DNA from: Panagrolaimus kolymaensis
Taxonomy: Eukaryota; Nematoda; Chromadorea; Rhabditida; Panagrolaimidae
DNA: 64,000 nucleotides
Direction: 5' to 3'
NCBI GenBank assembly: GCA_028622995.1
Contig: JAJQJQ010000004.1
Location: 4,774,001 to 4,838,000, forward strand
Numbering within the stretch: position 1 is the stretch's first letter; each line of letters opens with the position of its first letter. A model generated the notes under the pieces. That model was not told where the DNA came from, did no database searches, and worked only from the letters and a program-made list of their open reading frames with translations. A program made the position numbers and the translations under genes. This document shows positions 26,775-41,400 of this stretch, one piece after another.

Positions 26775-29700
26775 TGGAATTTTATGTTTCATATCTCGAT
26801 GCTATCTTAATATCGAGATAAAATTAAACTAAAACTTCAAATTGCTTTAAAGCAATAATTTTTGGATTTTCGAGGTTCATGCCTCCGTTAAAACTATGGC
26901 ACCAAATAAACAAGATGGAGGATTTTATTTTTTCTTATCTCGATGCTATCTTGATATCGAGATAAAATTAAACTAAAACTTCAAATTGCTTTAAAGCAAC
27001 AATTTTTGGATTTTCGAGGTTCTTGCCTCCGTTAAAACAATGGCACCAAATAAAGAAGTTGGTGGAATTGAATGTTTCATATCTCGATGCTATCTTGATA
27101 TCGAGATAAAATTAAACTAAAACTTCAAATTGCTTTAAAGCAACAATTTTTGGATTTTCGAGGTTCTTGCCTCCGTTAAAACAATGGCACCAAATAAAGA
27201 AGTTGGTGGAATTGAATGTTTCATATCTCGATGCTATCTTGATATCGAGATAAAATTTAACTAAAACTTCAACTTGCTTTAAAGCAACAATTTTTGGATA
27301 TTCGAGGTTCTTGCCTCCGTTAAAACAATGGCACCAAATAAACAAGATGGTGGAATTTTATGTTTCATATCTCGATGCTATCTTAATATCGAGATAAAAT
27401 TAAACTAAAACTTCAAATTGCTTTAAAGCAATAATTTTTGGATTTTCGAGGTTCATGCCTCCGTTAAAACTATGGCACCAAATAAACAAGATGGAGGATT
27501 TTATTTTTTCTTATCTCGATGCTATCTTGATATCGAGATAAAATTAAACTAAAACTTCAAATTGCTTTAAAGCAACAATTTTTGGATTTTCGAGGTTCTT
27601 GCCTCCGTTAAAACAATGTCACCAAATAAAGATTTTGGTGGAATTGAATGTTTCATATCTCGATGCTATCTTGATATCGAGATAAAATTAAACTAAAACT
27701 TCAAATTGCTTTAAAGCAACAATTTTTGGATTTTCGAGGTTCTTGCTCCGGTAAAACAATGGCACCAAATAAAGAAGTTGGTGGAATTGAATGTTTCATA
27801 TCTCGATGCTATCTTGATATCGAGATAAAATTAAACTAAAACTTCAAATTGCTTTAAAGCAACAATTTTTGGATTTTCGAGGTTCTTGCCTCCGTTAAAA
27901 CAATGGCACCAAATAAAGAAGTTGATGGAATTAGGTGTTTCATATCTCGATGCTATCTTGATATCGAGATAAAATTAAAATAAAACTTCAAATTGCTTTA
28001 AAGCAACAATTTTTGGATTTTCGAGGTTCTTGCCTCCGTTAAAACAATGGCACCAAATAAACTAGTTGATGGAATTAGGTGTTTCATATCTCGATGCTAT
28101 CTTGATATCGAGATAAAATTAAACTAAAACTTCAAATTGCTTTAAAGCAACAATTTTTAGATTTTCGAGGTTCTTGCCTCCGTTAAAACAATGTCACCAA
28201 ATAAAGATTTTGGTGGAACTGAATGTTTCATATCTCGATGCTATCTTGATATCGAGATAAAATTAAACTAAAACTTCAAATTGCTTTAAAGCAACAATTT
28301 TTGGATTTTCGAGGTTCTTGCCTCCGTTAAAACAATGGCACCATATAAAGAAGTTGATGGAATTAGGTGTTTCATATCTCGATGCTATCTTGATATCGAG
28401 ATAAAATTAAACTAAAACTTCAAATTGCTTTAAAGCAACAATTTTTGGATTTTCGAGGTTCATGCCACCGTTAAAACAATGGCACCAAATAAAGAAGTTG
28501 GTGGAATTGAATGTTTCATATCTCGATGCTATCTTGATATCGAGATAAAATTAAAATAAAACTTCAAATTGCTTTAAAGCAACAATTTTTAGATTTTCGA
28601 GGTTCTTGCCTCCGTTAAAACAATGTCACCAAATAAAGATTTTGGTGGAACTGAATGTTTCATATCTCGATGCTATCTTGATATCGAGATAAAATTAAAC
28701 TAAAACTTCAAATTGCTTTAAAGCAACAATTTTTGGATTTTCGAGGTTCTTGCCTCCGTTAAAACAATGGCACCAAATAAAGAAGTTGGTGGAATTGAAT
28801 GTTTCATATCTCGATGCTATCTTGATATCGAGATAAAATTTAACTAAAACTTCAACTTGCTTTAAAGCAACAATTTTTGGATATTCGAGGTTCTTGCCTC
28901 CGTTAAAACAATGGCACCAAATAAAGAAGTTGGTGGAATTGAATGTTTCATATCTCGATGCTATCTTGATATCGAGATAAAATTTAACTAAAACTTCAAC
29001 TTGCTTTAAAGCAACAATTTTTGGATATTCGAGGTTCTTGCCTCCGTTAAAACAATGGCACCAAATAAACAAGATGGTGGAATTTTATGTTTCATATCTC
29101 GATGCTATCTTAATATCGAGATAAAATTAAACTAAAACTTCAAATTGCTTTAAAGCAATAATTTTTGGATTTTCGAGGTTCATGCCTCCGTTAAAACTAT
29201 GGCACCAAATAAACAAGATGGAGGATTTTATTTTTTCTTATCTCGATGCTATCTTGATATCGAGATAAAATTAAACTAAAACTTCAAATTGCTTTAAAGC
29301 AACAATTTTTGGATTTTCGAGGTTCTTGCCTCCGTTAAAACAATGTCACCAAATAAAGATTTTGGTGGAATTGAATGTTTCATATCTCGATGCTATCTTG
29401 ATATCGAGATAAAATTAAACTAAAACTTCAAATTGCTTTAAAGCAACAATTTTTGGATTTTCGAGGTTCTTGCCTCCGTTAAAACAATGTCACCAAATAA
29501 AGATTTTGGTGGAATTGAATGTTTCATATCTCGATGCTATCTTGATATCGAGATAAAATTAAACTAAAACTTCAAATTGCTTTAAAGCAACAATTTTTGG
29601 ATTTTCGAGGTTCATGCCACCGTTAAAACAATGTCACCAAATAAAGATTTTGGTGGAACTGAATGTTTCATATCTCGATGCTATCTTGATATCGAGATAA

Positions 29701-30517
29701 AATTAAACTAAAACTTCAAATTGCTTTAAAGCAACAATTTTTGGATTTTCGAGGTTCTTGCCTCCGTTAAAACAATGGCACCATATAAAGAAGTTGATGG
29801 AATTAGGTGTTTCATATCTCGATGCTATCTTGATATCGAGATAAAATTAAACTAAAACTTCAAATTGCTTTAAAGCAACAATTTTTGGATTTTCGAGGTT
29901 CATGCCACCGTTAAAACAATGGCACCATATAAAGAAGTTGATGGAATTAGGTGTTTCATATCTCGATGCTATCTTGATATCGAGATAAAATTAAACTAAA
30001 ACTTCAAATTGCTTTAAAGCAACAATTTTTGGATTTTCGAGGTTCTTGCCTCCGTTAAAACAATGGCACCAAATAAAGAAGTTGGTGGAATTGAATGTTT
30101 CATATCTCGATGCTATCTTGATATCGAGATAAAATTAAACTAAAACTTCAAATTGCTTTAAAGCAACAATTTTTGGATTTTCGAGGTTCTTGCCTCCGTT
30201 AAAACAATGGCACCAAATAAAGAAGTTGGTGGAATTGAATGTTTCATATCTCGATGCTATCTTGATATCGAGATAAAATTAAACTAAAACTTCAAATTGC
30301 TTTAAAGCAACAATTTTTGGATTTTCGAGGTTCTTGCCTCCGTTAAAACAATGGCACCAAATAAAGAAGTTGGTGGAATTGAATGTTTCATATCTCGATG
30401 CTATCTTGATATCGAGATAAAATTTAACTAAAACTTCAACTTGCTTTAAAGCAACAATTTTTGGATATTCGAGGTTCTTGCCTCCGTTAAAACAATGGCA
30501 CCAAATAAACAAGATGG
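26775..30517. repeat. Short HOR units of 4, 12 and 10 monomers
   Basis: The markers stand at 26775, 27351, 29078 and 30518. The first interval is only four monomers, so the marker module is tandemly doubled. The TTTAACT/GGATATTCG monomer is itself doubled just before 29078, giving two adjacent copies and a longer open frame on the minus strand. The order within 27.9-29.1 kb (GATGG, ACTAG, AACTGAATG, CATGCCACC) recurs at 31.1-32.1 kb. Confidence 0.8.
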
Positions 30518-32100
30518 TGGAATTTTATGTTTCATATCTCGATGCTATCTTAATATCGAGATAAAATTAAACTAAAACTTCAAATTGCTTTAAAGCAATA
30601 ATTTTTGGATTTTCGAGGTTCATGCCTCCGTTAAAACTATGGCACCAAATAAACAAGATGGAGGATTTTATTTTTTCTTATCTCGATGCTATCTTGATAT
30701 CGAGATAAAATTAAACTAAAACTTCAAATTGCTTTAAAGCAACAATTTTTGGATTTTCGAGGTTCTTGCCTCCGTTAAAACAATGTCACCAAATAAAGAT
30801 TTTGGTGGAATTGAATGTTTCATATCTCGATGCTATCTTGATATCGAGATAAAATTAAACTAAAACTTCAAATTGCTTTAAAGCAACAATTTTTGGATTT
30901 TCGAGGTTCTTGCTCCGGTAAAACAATGGCACCAAATAAAGAAGTTGGTGGAATTGAATGTTTCATATCTCGATGCTATCTTGATATCGAGATAAAATTA
31001 AACTAAAACTTCAAATTGCTTTAAAGCAACAATTTTTGGATTTTCGAGGTTCTTGCCTCCGTTAAAACAATGGCACCAAATAAAGAAGTTGATGGAATTA
31101 GGTGTTTCATATCTCGATGCTATCTTGATATCGAGATAAAATTAAAATAAAACTTCAAATTGCTTTAAAGCAACAATTTTTGGATTTTCGAGGTTCTTGC
31201 CTCCGTTAAAACAATGGCACCAAATAAACTAGTTGATGGAATTAGGTGTTTCATATCTCGATGCTATCTTGATATCGAGATAAAATTAAACTAAAACTTC
31301 AAATTGCTTTAAAGCAACAATTTTTAGATTTTCGAGGTTCTTGCCTCCGTTAAAACAATGTCACCAAATAAAGATTTTGGTGGAACTGAATGTTTCATAT
31401 CTCGATGCTATCTTGATATCGAGATAAAATTAAACTAAAACTTCAAATTGCTTTAAAGCAACAATTTTTGGATTTTCGAGGTTCTTGCCTCCGTTAAAAC
31501 AATGGCACCATATAAAGAAGTTGATGGAATTAGGTGTTTCATATCTCGATGCTATCTTGATATCGAGATAAAATTAAACTAAAACTTCAAATTGCTTTAA
31601 AGCAACAATTTTTGGATTTTCGAGGTTCATGCCACCGTTAAAACAATGGCACCAAATAAAGAAGTTGGTGGAATTGAATGTTTCATATCTCGATGCTATC
31701 TTGATATCGAGATAAAATTAAAATAAAACTTCAAATTGCTTTAAAGCAACAATTTTTAGATTTTCGAGGTTCTTGCCTCCGTTAAAACAATGTCACCAAA
31801 TAAAGATTTTGGTGGAACTGAATGTTTCATATCTCGATGCTATCTTGATATCGAGATAAAATTAAACTAAAACTTCAAATTGCTTTAAAGCAACAATTTT
31901 TGGATTTTCGAGGTTCTTGCCTCCGTTAAAACAATGGCACCAAATAAAGAAGTTGGTGGAATTGAATGTTTCATATCTCGATGCTATCTTGATATCGAGA
32001 TAAAATTTAACTAAAACTTCAACTTGCTTTAAAGCAACAATTTTTGGATATTCGAGGTTCTTGCCTCCGTTAAAACAATGGCACCAAATAAACAAGATGG
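30518..32100. repeat. Higher-order repeat unit, 11 monomers (1583 bp)
   Basis: It runs from marker to marker with one 143-bp GCTCCGG copy. The order is TTTTATG, GGAGG, GTCACC copy, GCTCCGG copy, plain copy, GATGG copy, ACTAG copy, AACTGAATG copy, CATGCCACC copy, TTTAACT copy. This is a condensed form of the 23-25-monomer units to the left and the template for the 13-monomer units to the right. Confidence 0.8.
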
Positions 32101-35100
32101 TGGAATTTTATGTTTCATATCTCGATGCTATCTTAATATCGAGATAAAATTAAACTAAAACTTCAAATTGCTTTAAAGCAATAATTTTTGGATTTTCGAG
32201 GTTCATGCCTCCGTTAAAACTATGGCACCAAATAAACAAGATGGAGGATTTTATTTTTTCTTATCTCGATGCTATCTTGATATCGAGATAAAATTAAACT
32301 AAAACTTCAAATTGCTTTAAAGCAACAATTTTTGGATTTTCGAGGTTCTTGCCTCCGTTAAAACAATGTCACCAAATAAAGATTTTGGTGGAATTGAATG
32401 TTTCATATCTCGATGCTATCTTGATATCGAGATAAAATTAAACTAAAACTTCAAATTGCTTTAAAGCAACAATTTTTGGATTTTCGAGGTTCTTGCTCCG
32501 GTAAAACAATGGCACCAAATAAAGATTTTGGTGGAATTAGGTGTTTCATATCTCGATGCTATCTTGATATCGAGATAAAATTAAACTAAAACTTCAAATT
32601 GCTTTAAAGCAACAATTTTTAGATTTTCGAGGTTCTTGCCTCCGTTAAAACAATGTCACCAAATAAAGATTTTGGTGGAATTAGGTGTTTCATATCTCGA
32701 TGCTATCTTGATATCGAGATAAAATTAAACTAAAACTTCAAATTGCTTTAAAGCAACAATTTTTGGATTTTCGAGGTTCTTGCCTCCGTTAAAACAATGT
32801 CACCAAATAAAGATTTTGGTGGAATTAGGTGTTTCATATCTCGATGCTATCTTGATATCGAGATAAAATTAAACTAAAACTTCAAATTGCTTTAAAGCAA
32901 CAATTTTTAGATTTTCGAGGTTCTTGCCTCCGTTAAAACTATGGCACCAAATAAACAAGATGGAGGATTTTATTTTTTCTTATCTCGATGCTATCTTGAT
33001 ATCGAGATAAAATTAAACTAAAACTTCAAATTGCTTTAAAGCAACAATTTTTGGATTTTCGAGGTTCTTGCCTCCGTTAAAACAATGTCACCAAATAAAG
33101 ATTTTGGTGGAATTAGGTGTTTCATATCTCGATGCTATCTTGATATCGAGATAAAATTAAACTAAAACTTCAAATTGCTTTAAAGCAACAATTTTTAGAT
33201 TTTCGAGGTTCTTGCCTCCGTTAAAACAATGTCACCAAATAAAGATTTTGGTGGAACTGAATGTTTCATATCTCGATGCTATCTTGATATCGAGATAAAA
33301 TTAAACTAAAACTTCAAATTGCTTTAAAGCAACAATTTTTGGATTTTCGAGGTTCTTGCCTCCGTTAAAACAATGGCACCATATAAAGAAGTTGATGGAA
33401 TTAGGTGTTTCATATCTCGATGCTATCTTGATATCGAGATAAAATTAAACTAAAACTTCAAATTGCTTTAAAGCAACAATTTTTGGATTTTCGAGGTTCA
33501 TGCCACCGTTAAAACAATGGCACCAAATAAAGAAGTTGGTGGAATTGAATGTTTCATATCTCGATGCTATCTTGATATCGAGATAAAATTAAAATAAAAC
33601 TTCAAATTGCTTTAAAGCAACAATTTTTAGATTTTCGAGGTTCTTGCCTCCGTTAAAACAATGTCACCAAATAAAGATTTTGGTGGAACTGAATGTTTCA
33701 TATCTCGATGCTATCTTGATATCGAGATAAAATTAAACTAAAACTTCAAATTGCTTTAAAGCAACAATTTTTGGATTTTCGAGGTTCTTGCCTCCGTTAA
33801 AACAATGGCACCAAATAAAGAAGTTGGTGGAATTGAATGTTTCATATCTCGATGCTATCTTGATATCGAGATAAAATTTAACTAAAACTTCAACTTGCTT
33901 TAAAGCAACAATTTTTGGATATTCGAGGTTCTTGCCTCCGTTAAAACAATGGCACCAAATAAACAAGATGGTGGAATTTTATGTTTCATATCTCGATGCT
34001 ATCTTAATATCGAGATAAAATTAAACTAAAACTTCAAATTGCTTTAAAGCAATAATTTTTGGATTTTCGAGGTTCATGCCTCCGTTAAAACTATGGCACC
34101 AAATAAACAAGATGGAGGATTTTATTTTTTCTTATCTCGATGCTATCTTGATATCGAGATAAAATTAAACTAAAACTTCAAATTGCTTTAAAGCAAAAAT
34201 TTTTGATTTTCGAGGTTCTTGCCTCCGTTAAAACAATGTCACCAAATAAAGATTTTGGTGGAATTGAATGTTTCATATCTCGATGCTATCTTGATATCGA
34301 GATAAAATTAAACTAAAACTTCAAATTGCTTTAAAGCAACAATTTTTGGATTTTCGAGGTTCTTGCTCCGGTAAAACAATGGCACCAAATAAAGAAGTTG
34401 GTGGAATTGAATGTTTCATATCTCGATGCTATCTTGATATCGAGATAAAATTAAACTAAAACTTCAAATTGCTTTAAAGCAACAATTTTTGGATTTTCGA
34501 GGTTCTTGCCTCCGTTAAAACAATGGCACCAAATAAAGAAGTTGGTGGAATTGAATGTTTCATATCTCGATGCTATCTTGATATCGAGATAAAATTAAAC
34601 TAAAACTTCAAATTGCTTTAAAGCAACAATTTTTGGATTTTCGAGGTTCTTGCCTCCGTTAAAACAATGGCACCAAATAAAGAAGTTGGTGGAATTGAAT
34701 GTTTCATATCTCGATGCTATCTTGATATCGAGATAAAATTAAACTAAAACTTCCAATTGCTTTAAAGCAACAATTTTTGGATTTTCGAGGTTCTTGCCTC
34801 CGTTAAAACAATGGCACCAAATAAAGAAGTTGATGGAATTAGGTGTTTCATATCTCGATGCTATCTTGATATCGAGATAAAATTAAAATAAAACTTCAAA
34901 TTGCTTTAAAGCAACAATTTTTGGATTTTCGAGGTTCTTGCCTCCGTTAAAACAATGGCACCAAATAAACTAGTTGATGGAATTAGGTGTTTCATATCTC
35001 GATGCTATCTTGATATCGAGATAAAATTAAACTAAAACTTCAAATTGCTTTAAAGCAACAATTTTTAGATTTTCGAGGTTCTTGCCTCCGTTAAAACAAT

Positions 35101-35841
35101 GTCACCAAATAAAGATTTTGGTGGAACTGAATGTTTCATATCTCGATGCTATCTTGATATCGAGATAAAATTAAACTAAAACTTCAAATTGCTTTAAAGC
35201 AACAATTTTTGGATTTTCGAGGTTCTTGCCTCCGTTAAAACAATGGCACCATATAAAGAAGTTGATGGAATTAGGTGTTTCATATCTCGATGCTATCTTG
35301 ATATCGAGATAAAATTAAACTAAAACTTCAAATTGCTTTAAAGCAACAATTTTTGGATTTTCGAGGTTCATGCCACCGTTAAAACAATGGCACCAAATAA
35401 AGAAGTTGGTGGAATTGAATGTTTCATATCTCGATGCTATCTTGATATCGAGATAAAATTAAAATAAAACTTCAAATTGCTTTAAAGCAACAATTTTTAG
35501 ATTTTCGAGGTTCTTGCCTCCGTTAAAACAATGTCACCAAATAAAGATTTTGGTGGAACTGAATGTTTCATATCTCGATGCTATCTTGATATCGAGATAA
35601 AATTAAACTAAAACTTCAAATTGCTTTAAAGCAACAATTTTTGGATTTTCGAGGTTCTTGCCTCCGTTAAAACAATGGCACCAAATAAAGAAGTTGGTGG
35701 AATTGAATGTTTCATATCTCGATGCTATCTTGATATCGAGATAAAATTTAACTAAAACTTCAACTTGCTTTAAAGCAACAATTTTTGGATATTCGAGGTT
35801 CTTGCCTCCGTTAAAACAATGGCACCAAATAAACAAGATGG
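32101..35841. repeat. Two consecutive 13-monomer HOR units (1871 and 1870 bp)
   Basis: Boundaries are at 32101, 33972 and 35842. The first contains an unusual run (about 32.52-33.12 kb) in which AAAGATTTTGGTGG is followed by AATTAGG instead of AATTGAATG, a recombinant combination not seen elsewhere in region I. The second carries a one-base-shorter copy near 34196 (AAAATTTTTGATTTTCG) and a private ACTTCCAATTG change at 34751. Confidence 0.8.
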
Positions 35842-38432
35842 TGGAATTTTATGTTTCATATCTCGATGCTATCTTAATATCGAGATAAAATTAAACTAAA
35901 ACTTCAAATTGCTTTAAAGCAATAATTTTTGGATTTTCGAGGTTCATGCCTCCGTTAAAACTATGGCACCAAATAAACAAGATGGAGGATTTTATTTTTT
36001 CTTATCTCGATGCTATCTTGATATCGAGATAAAATTAAACTAAAACTTCAAATTGCTTTAAAGCAACAATTTTTGGATTTTCGAGGTTCTTGCCTCCGTT
36101 AAAACAATGTCACCAAATAAAGATTTTGGTGGAATTGAATGTTTCATATCTCGATGCTATCTTGATATCGAGATAAAATTAAACTAAAACTTCAAATTGC
36201 TTTAAAGCAACAATTTTTGGATTTTCGAGGTTCTTGCTCCGGTAAAACAATGGCACCAAATAAAGAAGTTGGTGGAATTGAATGTTTCATATCTCGATGC
36301 TATCTTGATATCGAGATAAAATTAAACTAAAACTTCAAATTGCTTTAAAGCAACAATTTTTGGATTTTCGAGGTTCTTGCCTCCGTTAAAACAATGGCAC
36401 CAAATAAAGAAGTTGGTGGAATTGAATGTTTCATATCTCGATGCTATCTTGATATCGAGATAAAATTAAACTAAAACTTCAAATTGCTTTAAAGCAACAA
36501 TTTTTGGATTTTCGAGGTTCTTGCCTCCGTTAAAACAATGGCACCAAATAAAGAAGTTGGTGGAATTGAATGTTTCATATCTCGATGCTATCTTGATATC
36601 GAGATAAAATTAAACTAAAACTTCCAATTGCTTTAAAGCAACAATTTTTGGATTTTCGAGGTTCTTGCCTCCGTTAAAACAATGGCACCAAATAAAGAAG
36701 TTGGTGGAATTGAATGTTTCATATCTCGATGCTATCTTGATATCGAGATAAAATTAAACTAAAACTTCAAATTGCTTTAAAGCAATAATTTTTGGATTTT
36801 CGAGGTTCTTGCCTCCGTTAAAACAATGGCACCAAATAAAGAAGTTGGTGGAATTTTATGTTTCATATCTCGATGCTATCTTAATATCGAGATAAAATTA
36901 AACTAAAACTTCAAATTGCTTTAAAGCAATAATTTTTGGATTTTCGAGGTTCATGCCTCCGTTAAAACTATGGCACCAAATAAACAAGATGGAGGATTTT
37001 ATTTTTTCTTATCTCGATGCTATCTTGATATCGAGATAAAATTAAAATAAAACTTCAAATTGCTTTAAAGCAACAATTTTTGGATTTTCGAGGTTCTTGC
37101 CTCCGTTAAAACAATGGCACCAAATAAACTAGTTGATGGAATTAGGTGTTTCATATCTCGATGCTATCTTGATATCGAGATAAAATTAAACTAAAACTTC
37201 AAATTGCTTTAAAGCAACAATTTTTAGATTTTCGAGGTTCTTGCCTCCGTTAAAACAATGTCACCAAATAAAGATTTTGGTGGAACTGAATGTTTCATAT
37301 CTCGATGCTATCTTGATATCGAGATAAAATTAAACTAAAACTTCAAATTGCTTTAAAGCAACAATTTTTGGATTTTCGAGGTTCTTGCCTCCGTTAAAAC
37401 AATGGCACCATATAAAGAAGTTGATGGAATTAGGTGTTTCATATCTCGATGCTATCTTGATATCGAGATAAAATTAAACTAAAACTTCAAATTGCTTTAA
37501 AGCAACAATTTTTGGATTTTCGAGGTTCATGCCACCGTTAAAACAATGGCACCATATAAAGAAGTTGATGGAATTAGGTGTTTCATATCTCGATGCTATC
37601 TTGATATCGAGATAAAATTAAACTAAAACTTCAAATTGCTTTAAAGCAACAATTTTTGGATTTTCGAGGTTCATGCCACCGTTAAAACAATGGCACCAAA
37701 TAAAGAAGTTGGTGGAATTGAATGTTTCATATCTCGATGCTATCTTGATATCGAGATAAAATTAAAATAAAACTTCAAATTGCTTTAAAGCAACAATTTT
37801 TAGATTTTCGAGGTTCTTGCCTCCGTTAAAACAATGTCACCAAATAAAGATTTTGGTGGAATTGAATGTTTCATATCTCGATGCTATCTTGATATCGAGA
37901 TAAAATTAAACTAAAACTTCAAATTGCTTTAAAGCAACAATTTTTGGATTTTCGAGGTTCTTGCCTCCGTTAAAACAATGGCACCAAATAAAGAAGTTGG
38001 TGGAATTGAATGTTTCATATCTCGATGCTATCTTGATATCGAGATAAAATTAAACTAAAACTTCAAATTGCTTTAAAGCAACAATTTTTGGATTTTCGAG
38101 GTTCTTGCCTCCGTTAAAACAATGTCACCAAATAAAGATTTTGGTGGAATTGAATGTTTCATATCTCGATGCTATCTTGATATCGAGATAAAATTAAACT
38201 AAAACTTCAAATTGCTTTAAAGCAACAATTTTTGGATTTTCGAGGTTCTTGCCTCCGTTAAAACAATGGCACCAAATAAAGAAGTTGGTGGAATTGAATG
38301 TTTCATATCTCGATGCTATCTTGATATCGAGATAAAATTTAACTAAAACTTCAACTTGCTTTAAAGCAACAATTTTTGGATATTCGAGGTTCTTGCCTCC
38401 GTTAAAACAATGGCACCAAATAAACAAGATGG
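35842..38432. repeat. Higher-order repeat unit, 18 monomers (2591 bp)
   Basis: It begins like the two 13-monomer units and shares the private ACTTCCAATTG change (36622, exactly 1871 bp after 34751), so it derives from the same recent amplification. It then gains a second TTTTATG/GGAGG pair (36849) and a longer right half with two CCATATAAAG copies. Confidence 0.8.
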
Positions 38433-41400
38433 TGGAATTTTATGTTTCATATCTCGATGCTATCTTAATATCGAGATAAAACTAAACTAAAACTTCAAAT
38501 TGCTTTAAAGCAATAATTTTTGGATTTTCGAGGTTCATGCCTCCGTTAAAACTATGGCACCAAATAAACAAGATGGAGGATTTTATTTTTTCTTATCTCG
38601 ATGCTATCTTGATATCGAGATAAAATTAAACTAAAACTTCAAATTGCTTTAAAGCAACAATTTTTGGATTTTCGAGGTTCTTGCCTCCGTTAAAACAATG
38701 TCACCAAATAAAGATTTTGGTGGAATTGAATGTTTCATATCTCGATGCTATCTTGATATCGAGATAAAATTAAACTAAAACTTCAAATTGCTTTAAAGCA
38801 ATAATTTTTGGATTTTCGAGGTTCTTGCCTCCGTTAAAACAATGGCACCAAATAAAGAAGTTGGTGGAATTGAATGTTTCATATCTCGATGCTATCTTGA
38901 TATCGAGATAAAATTAAACTAAAACTTCAAATTGCTTTAAAGCAATAATTTTTGGATTTTCGAGGTTCTTGCCTCCGTTAAAACAATGGCACCAAATAAA
39001 GAAGTTGGTGGAATTTTATGTTTCATATCTCGATGCTATCTTAATATCGAGATAAAATTAAACTAAAACTTCAAATTGCTTTAAAGCAATAATTTTTGGA
39101 TTTTCGAGGTTCATGCCTCCGTTAAAACTATGGCACCAAATAAACAAGATGGAGGATTTTATTTTTTCTTATCTCGATGCTATCTTGATATCGAGATAAA
39201 ATTAAACTAAAACTTCAAATTGCTTTAAAGCAACAATTTTTGGATTTTCGAGGTTCATGCCACCGTTAAAACAATGGCACCAAATAAAGAAGTTGGTGGA
39301 ATTGAATGTTTCATATCTCCATGCTATCTTGATATCGAGATAAAATTAAACTAAAACTTCAAATTGCTTTAAAGCAACAATTTTTGGATTTTCGAGGTTC
39401 ATGCCACCGTTAAAACAATGGCACCAAATAAAGAAGTTGGTGGAATTGAATGTTTCATATCTCCATGCTATCTTGATATCGAGATAAAATTAAACTAAAA
39501 CTTCAAATTGCTTTAAAGCAACAATTTTTAGATTTTCGAGGTTCTTGCCTCCGTTAAAACAATGGCACCATATAAAGAAGTTGATGGAATTAGGTGTTTC
39601 ATATCTCGATGCTATCTTGATATCGAGATAAAATTAAACTAAAACTTCAAATTGCTTTAAAGCAACAATTTTTGGATTTTCGAGGTTCATGCCACCGTTA
39701 AAACAATGGCACCAAATAAAGAAGTTGGTGGAATTGAATGTTTCATATCTCGATGCTATCTTGATATCGAGATAAAATTAAAATAAAACTTCAAATTGCT
39801 TTAAAGCACCAATTTTTAGATTTTCGAGGTTCTTGCCTCCGTTAAAACAATGTCACCAAATAAAGATTTTGGTGGAATTGAATGTTTCATATCTCGATGC
39901 TATCTTGATATCGAGATAAAATTAAACTAAAACTTCAAATTGCTTTAAAGCAACAATTTTTAGATTTTCGAGGTTCTTGCCTCCGTTAAAACAATGTCAC
40001 CAAATAAAGATTTTGGTGGAATTGAATGTTTCATATCTCGATGCTATCTTGATATCGAGATAAAATTAAACTAAAACTTCAAATTGCTTTAAAGCAACAA
40101 TTTTTGGATTTTCGAGGTTCATGCCACCGTTAAAACAATGGCACCAAATAAAGAAGTTGGTGGAATTGAATGTTTCATATCTCGATGCTATCTTGATATC
40201 GAGATAAAATTAAAATAAAACTTCAAATTGCTTTAAAGCAACAATTTTTGGATTTTCGAGGTTCTTGCCTCCGTTAAAACAATGGCACCAAATAAACTAG
40301 TTGATGGAATTAGGTGTTTCATATCTCGATGCTATCTTGATATCGAGATAAAATTAAACTAAAACTTCAAATTGCTTTAAAGCAACAATTTTTAGATTTT
40401 CGAGGTTCTTGCCTCCGTTAAAACAATGTCACCAAATAAAGATTTTGGTGGAACTGAATGTTTCATATCTCGATGCTATCTTGATATCGAGATAAAATTA
40501 AACTAAAACTTCAAATTGCTTTAAAGCAACAATTTTTGGATTTTCGAGGTTCTTGCCTCCGTTAAAACAATGGCACCATATAAAGAAGTTGATGGAATTA
40601 GGTGTTTCATATCTCGATGCTATCTTGATATCGAGATAAAATTAAACTAAAACTTCAAATTGCTTTAAAGCAACAATTTTTGGATTTTCGAGGTTCATGC
40701 CACCGTTAAAACAATGGCACCAAATAAAGAAGTTGGTGGAATTGAATGTTTCATATCTCCATGCTATCTTGATATCGAGATAAAATTAAACTAAAACTTC
40801 AAATTGCTTTAAAGCAACAATTTTTAGATTTTCGAGGTTCTTGCCTCCGTTAAAACAATGGCACCAAATAAAGAAGTTGGTGGAATTGAATGTTTCATAT
40901 CTCGATGCTATCTTGATATCGAGATAAAATTAAACTAAAACTTCAAATTGCTTTAAAGCAACAATTTTTGGATTTTCGAGGTTCATGCCACCGTTAAAAC
41001 AATGGCACCAAATAAAGAAGTTGGTGGAATTGAATGTTTCATATCTCGATGCTATCTTGATATCGAGATAAAATTAAAATAAAACTTCAAATTGCTTTAA
41101 AGCAACAATTTTTGGATTTTCGAGGTTCTTGCCTCCGTTAAAACAATGGCACCAAATAAACTAGTTGATGGAATTAGGTGTTTCATATCTCGATGCTATC
41201 TTGATATCGAGATAAAATTAAACTAAAACTTCAAATTGCTTTAAAGCAACAATTTTTAGATTTTCGAGGTTCTTGCCTCCGTTAAAACAATGTCACCAAA
41301 TAAAGATTTTGGTGGAACTGAATGTTTCATATCTCGATGCTATCTTGATATCGAGATAAAATTAAACTAAAACTTCAAATTGCTTTAAAGCAACAATTTT

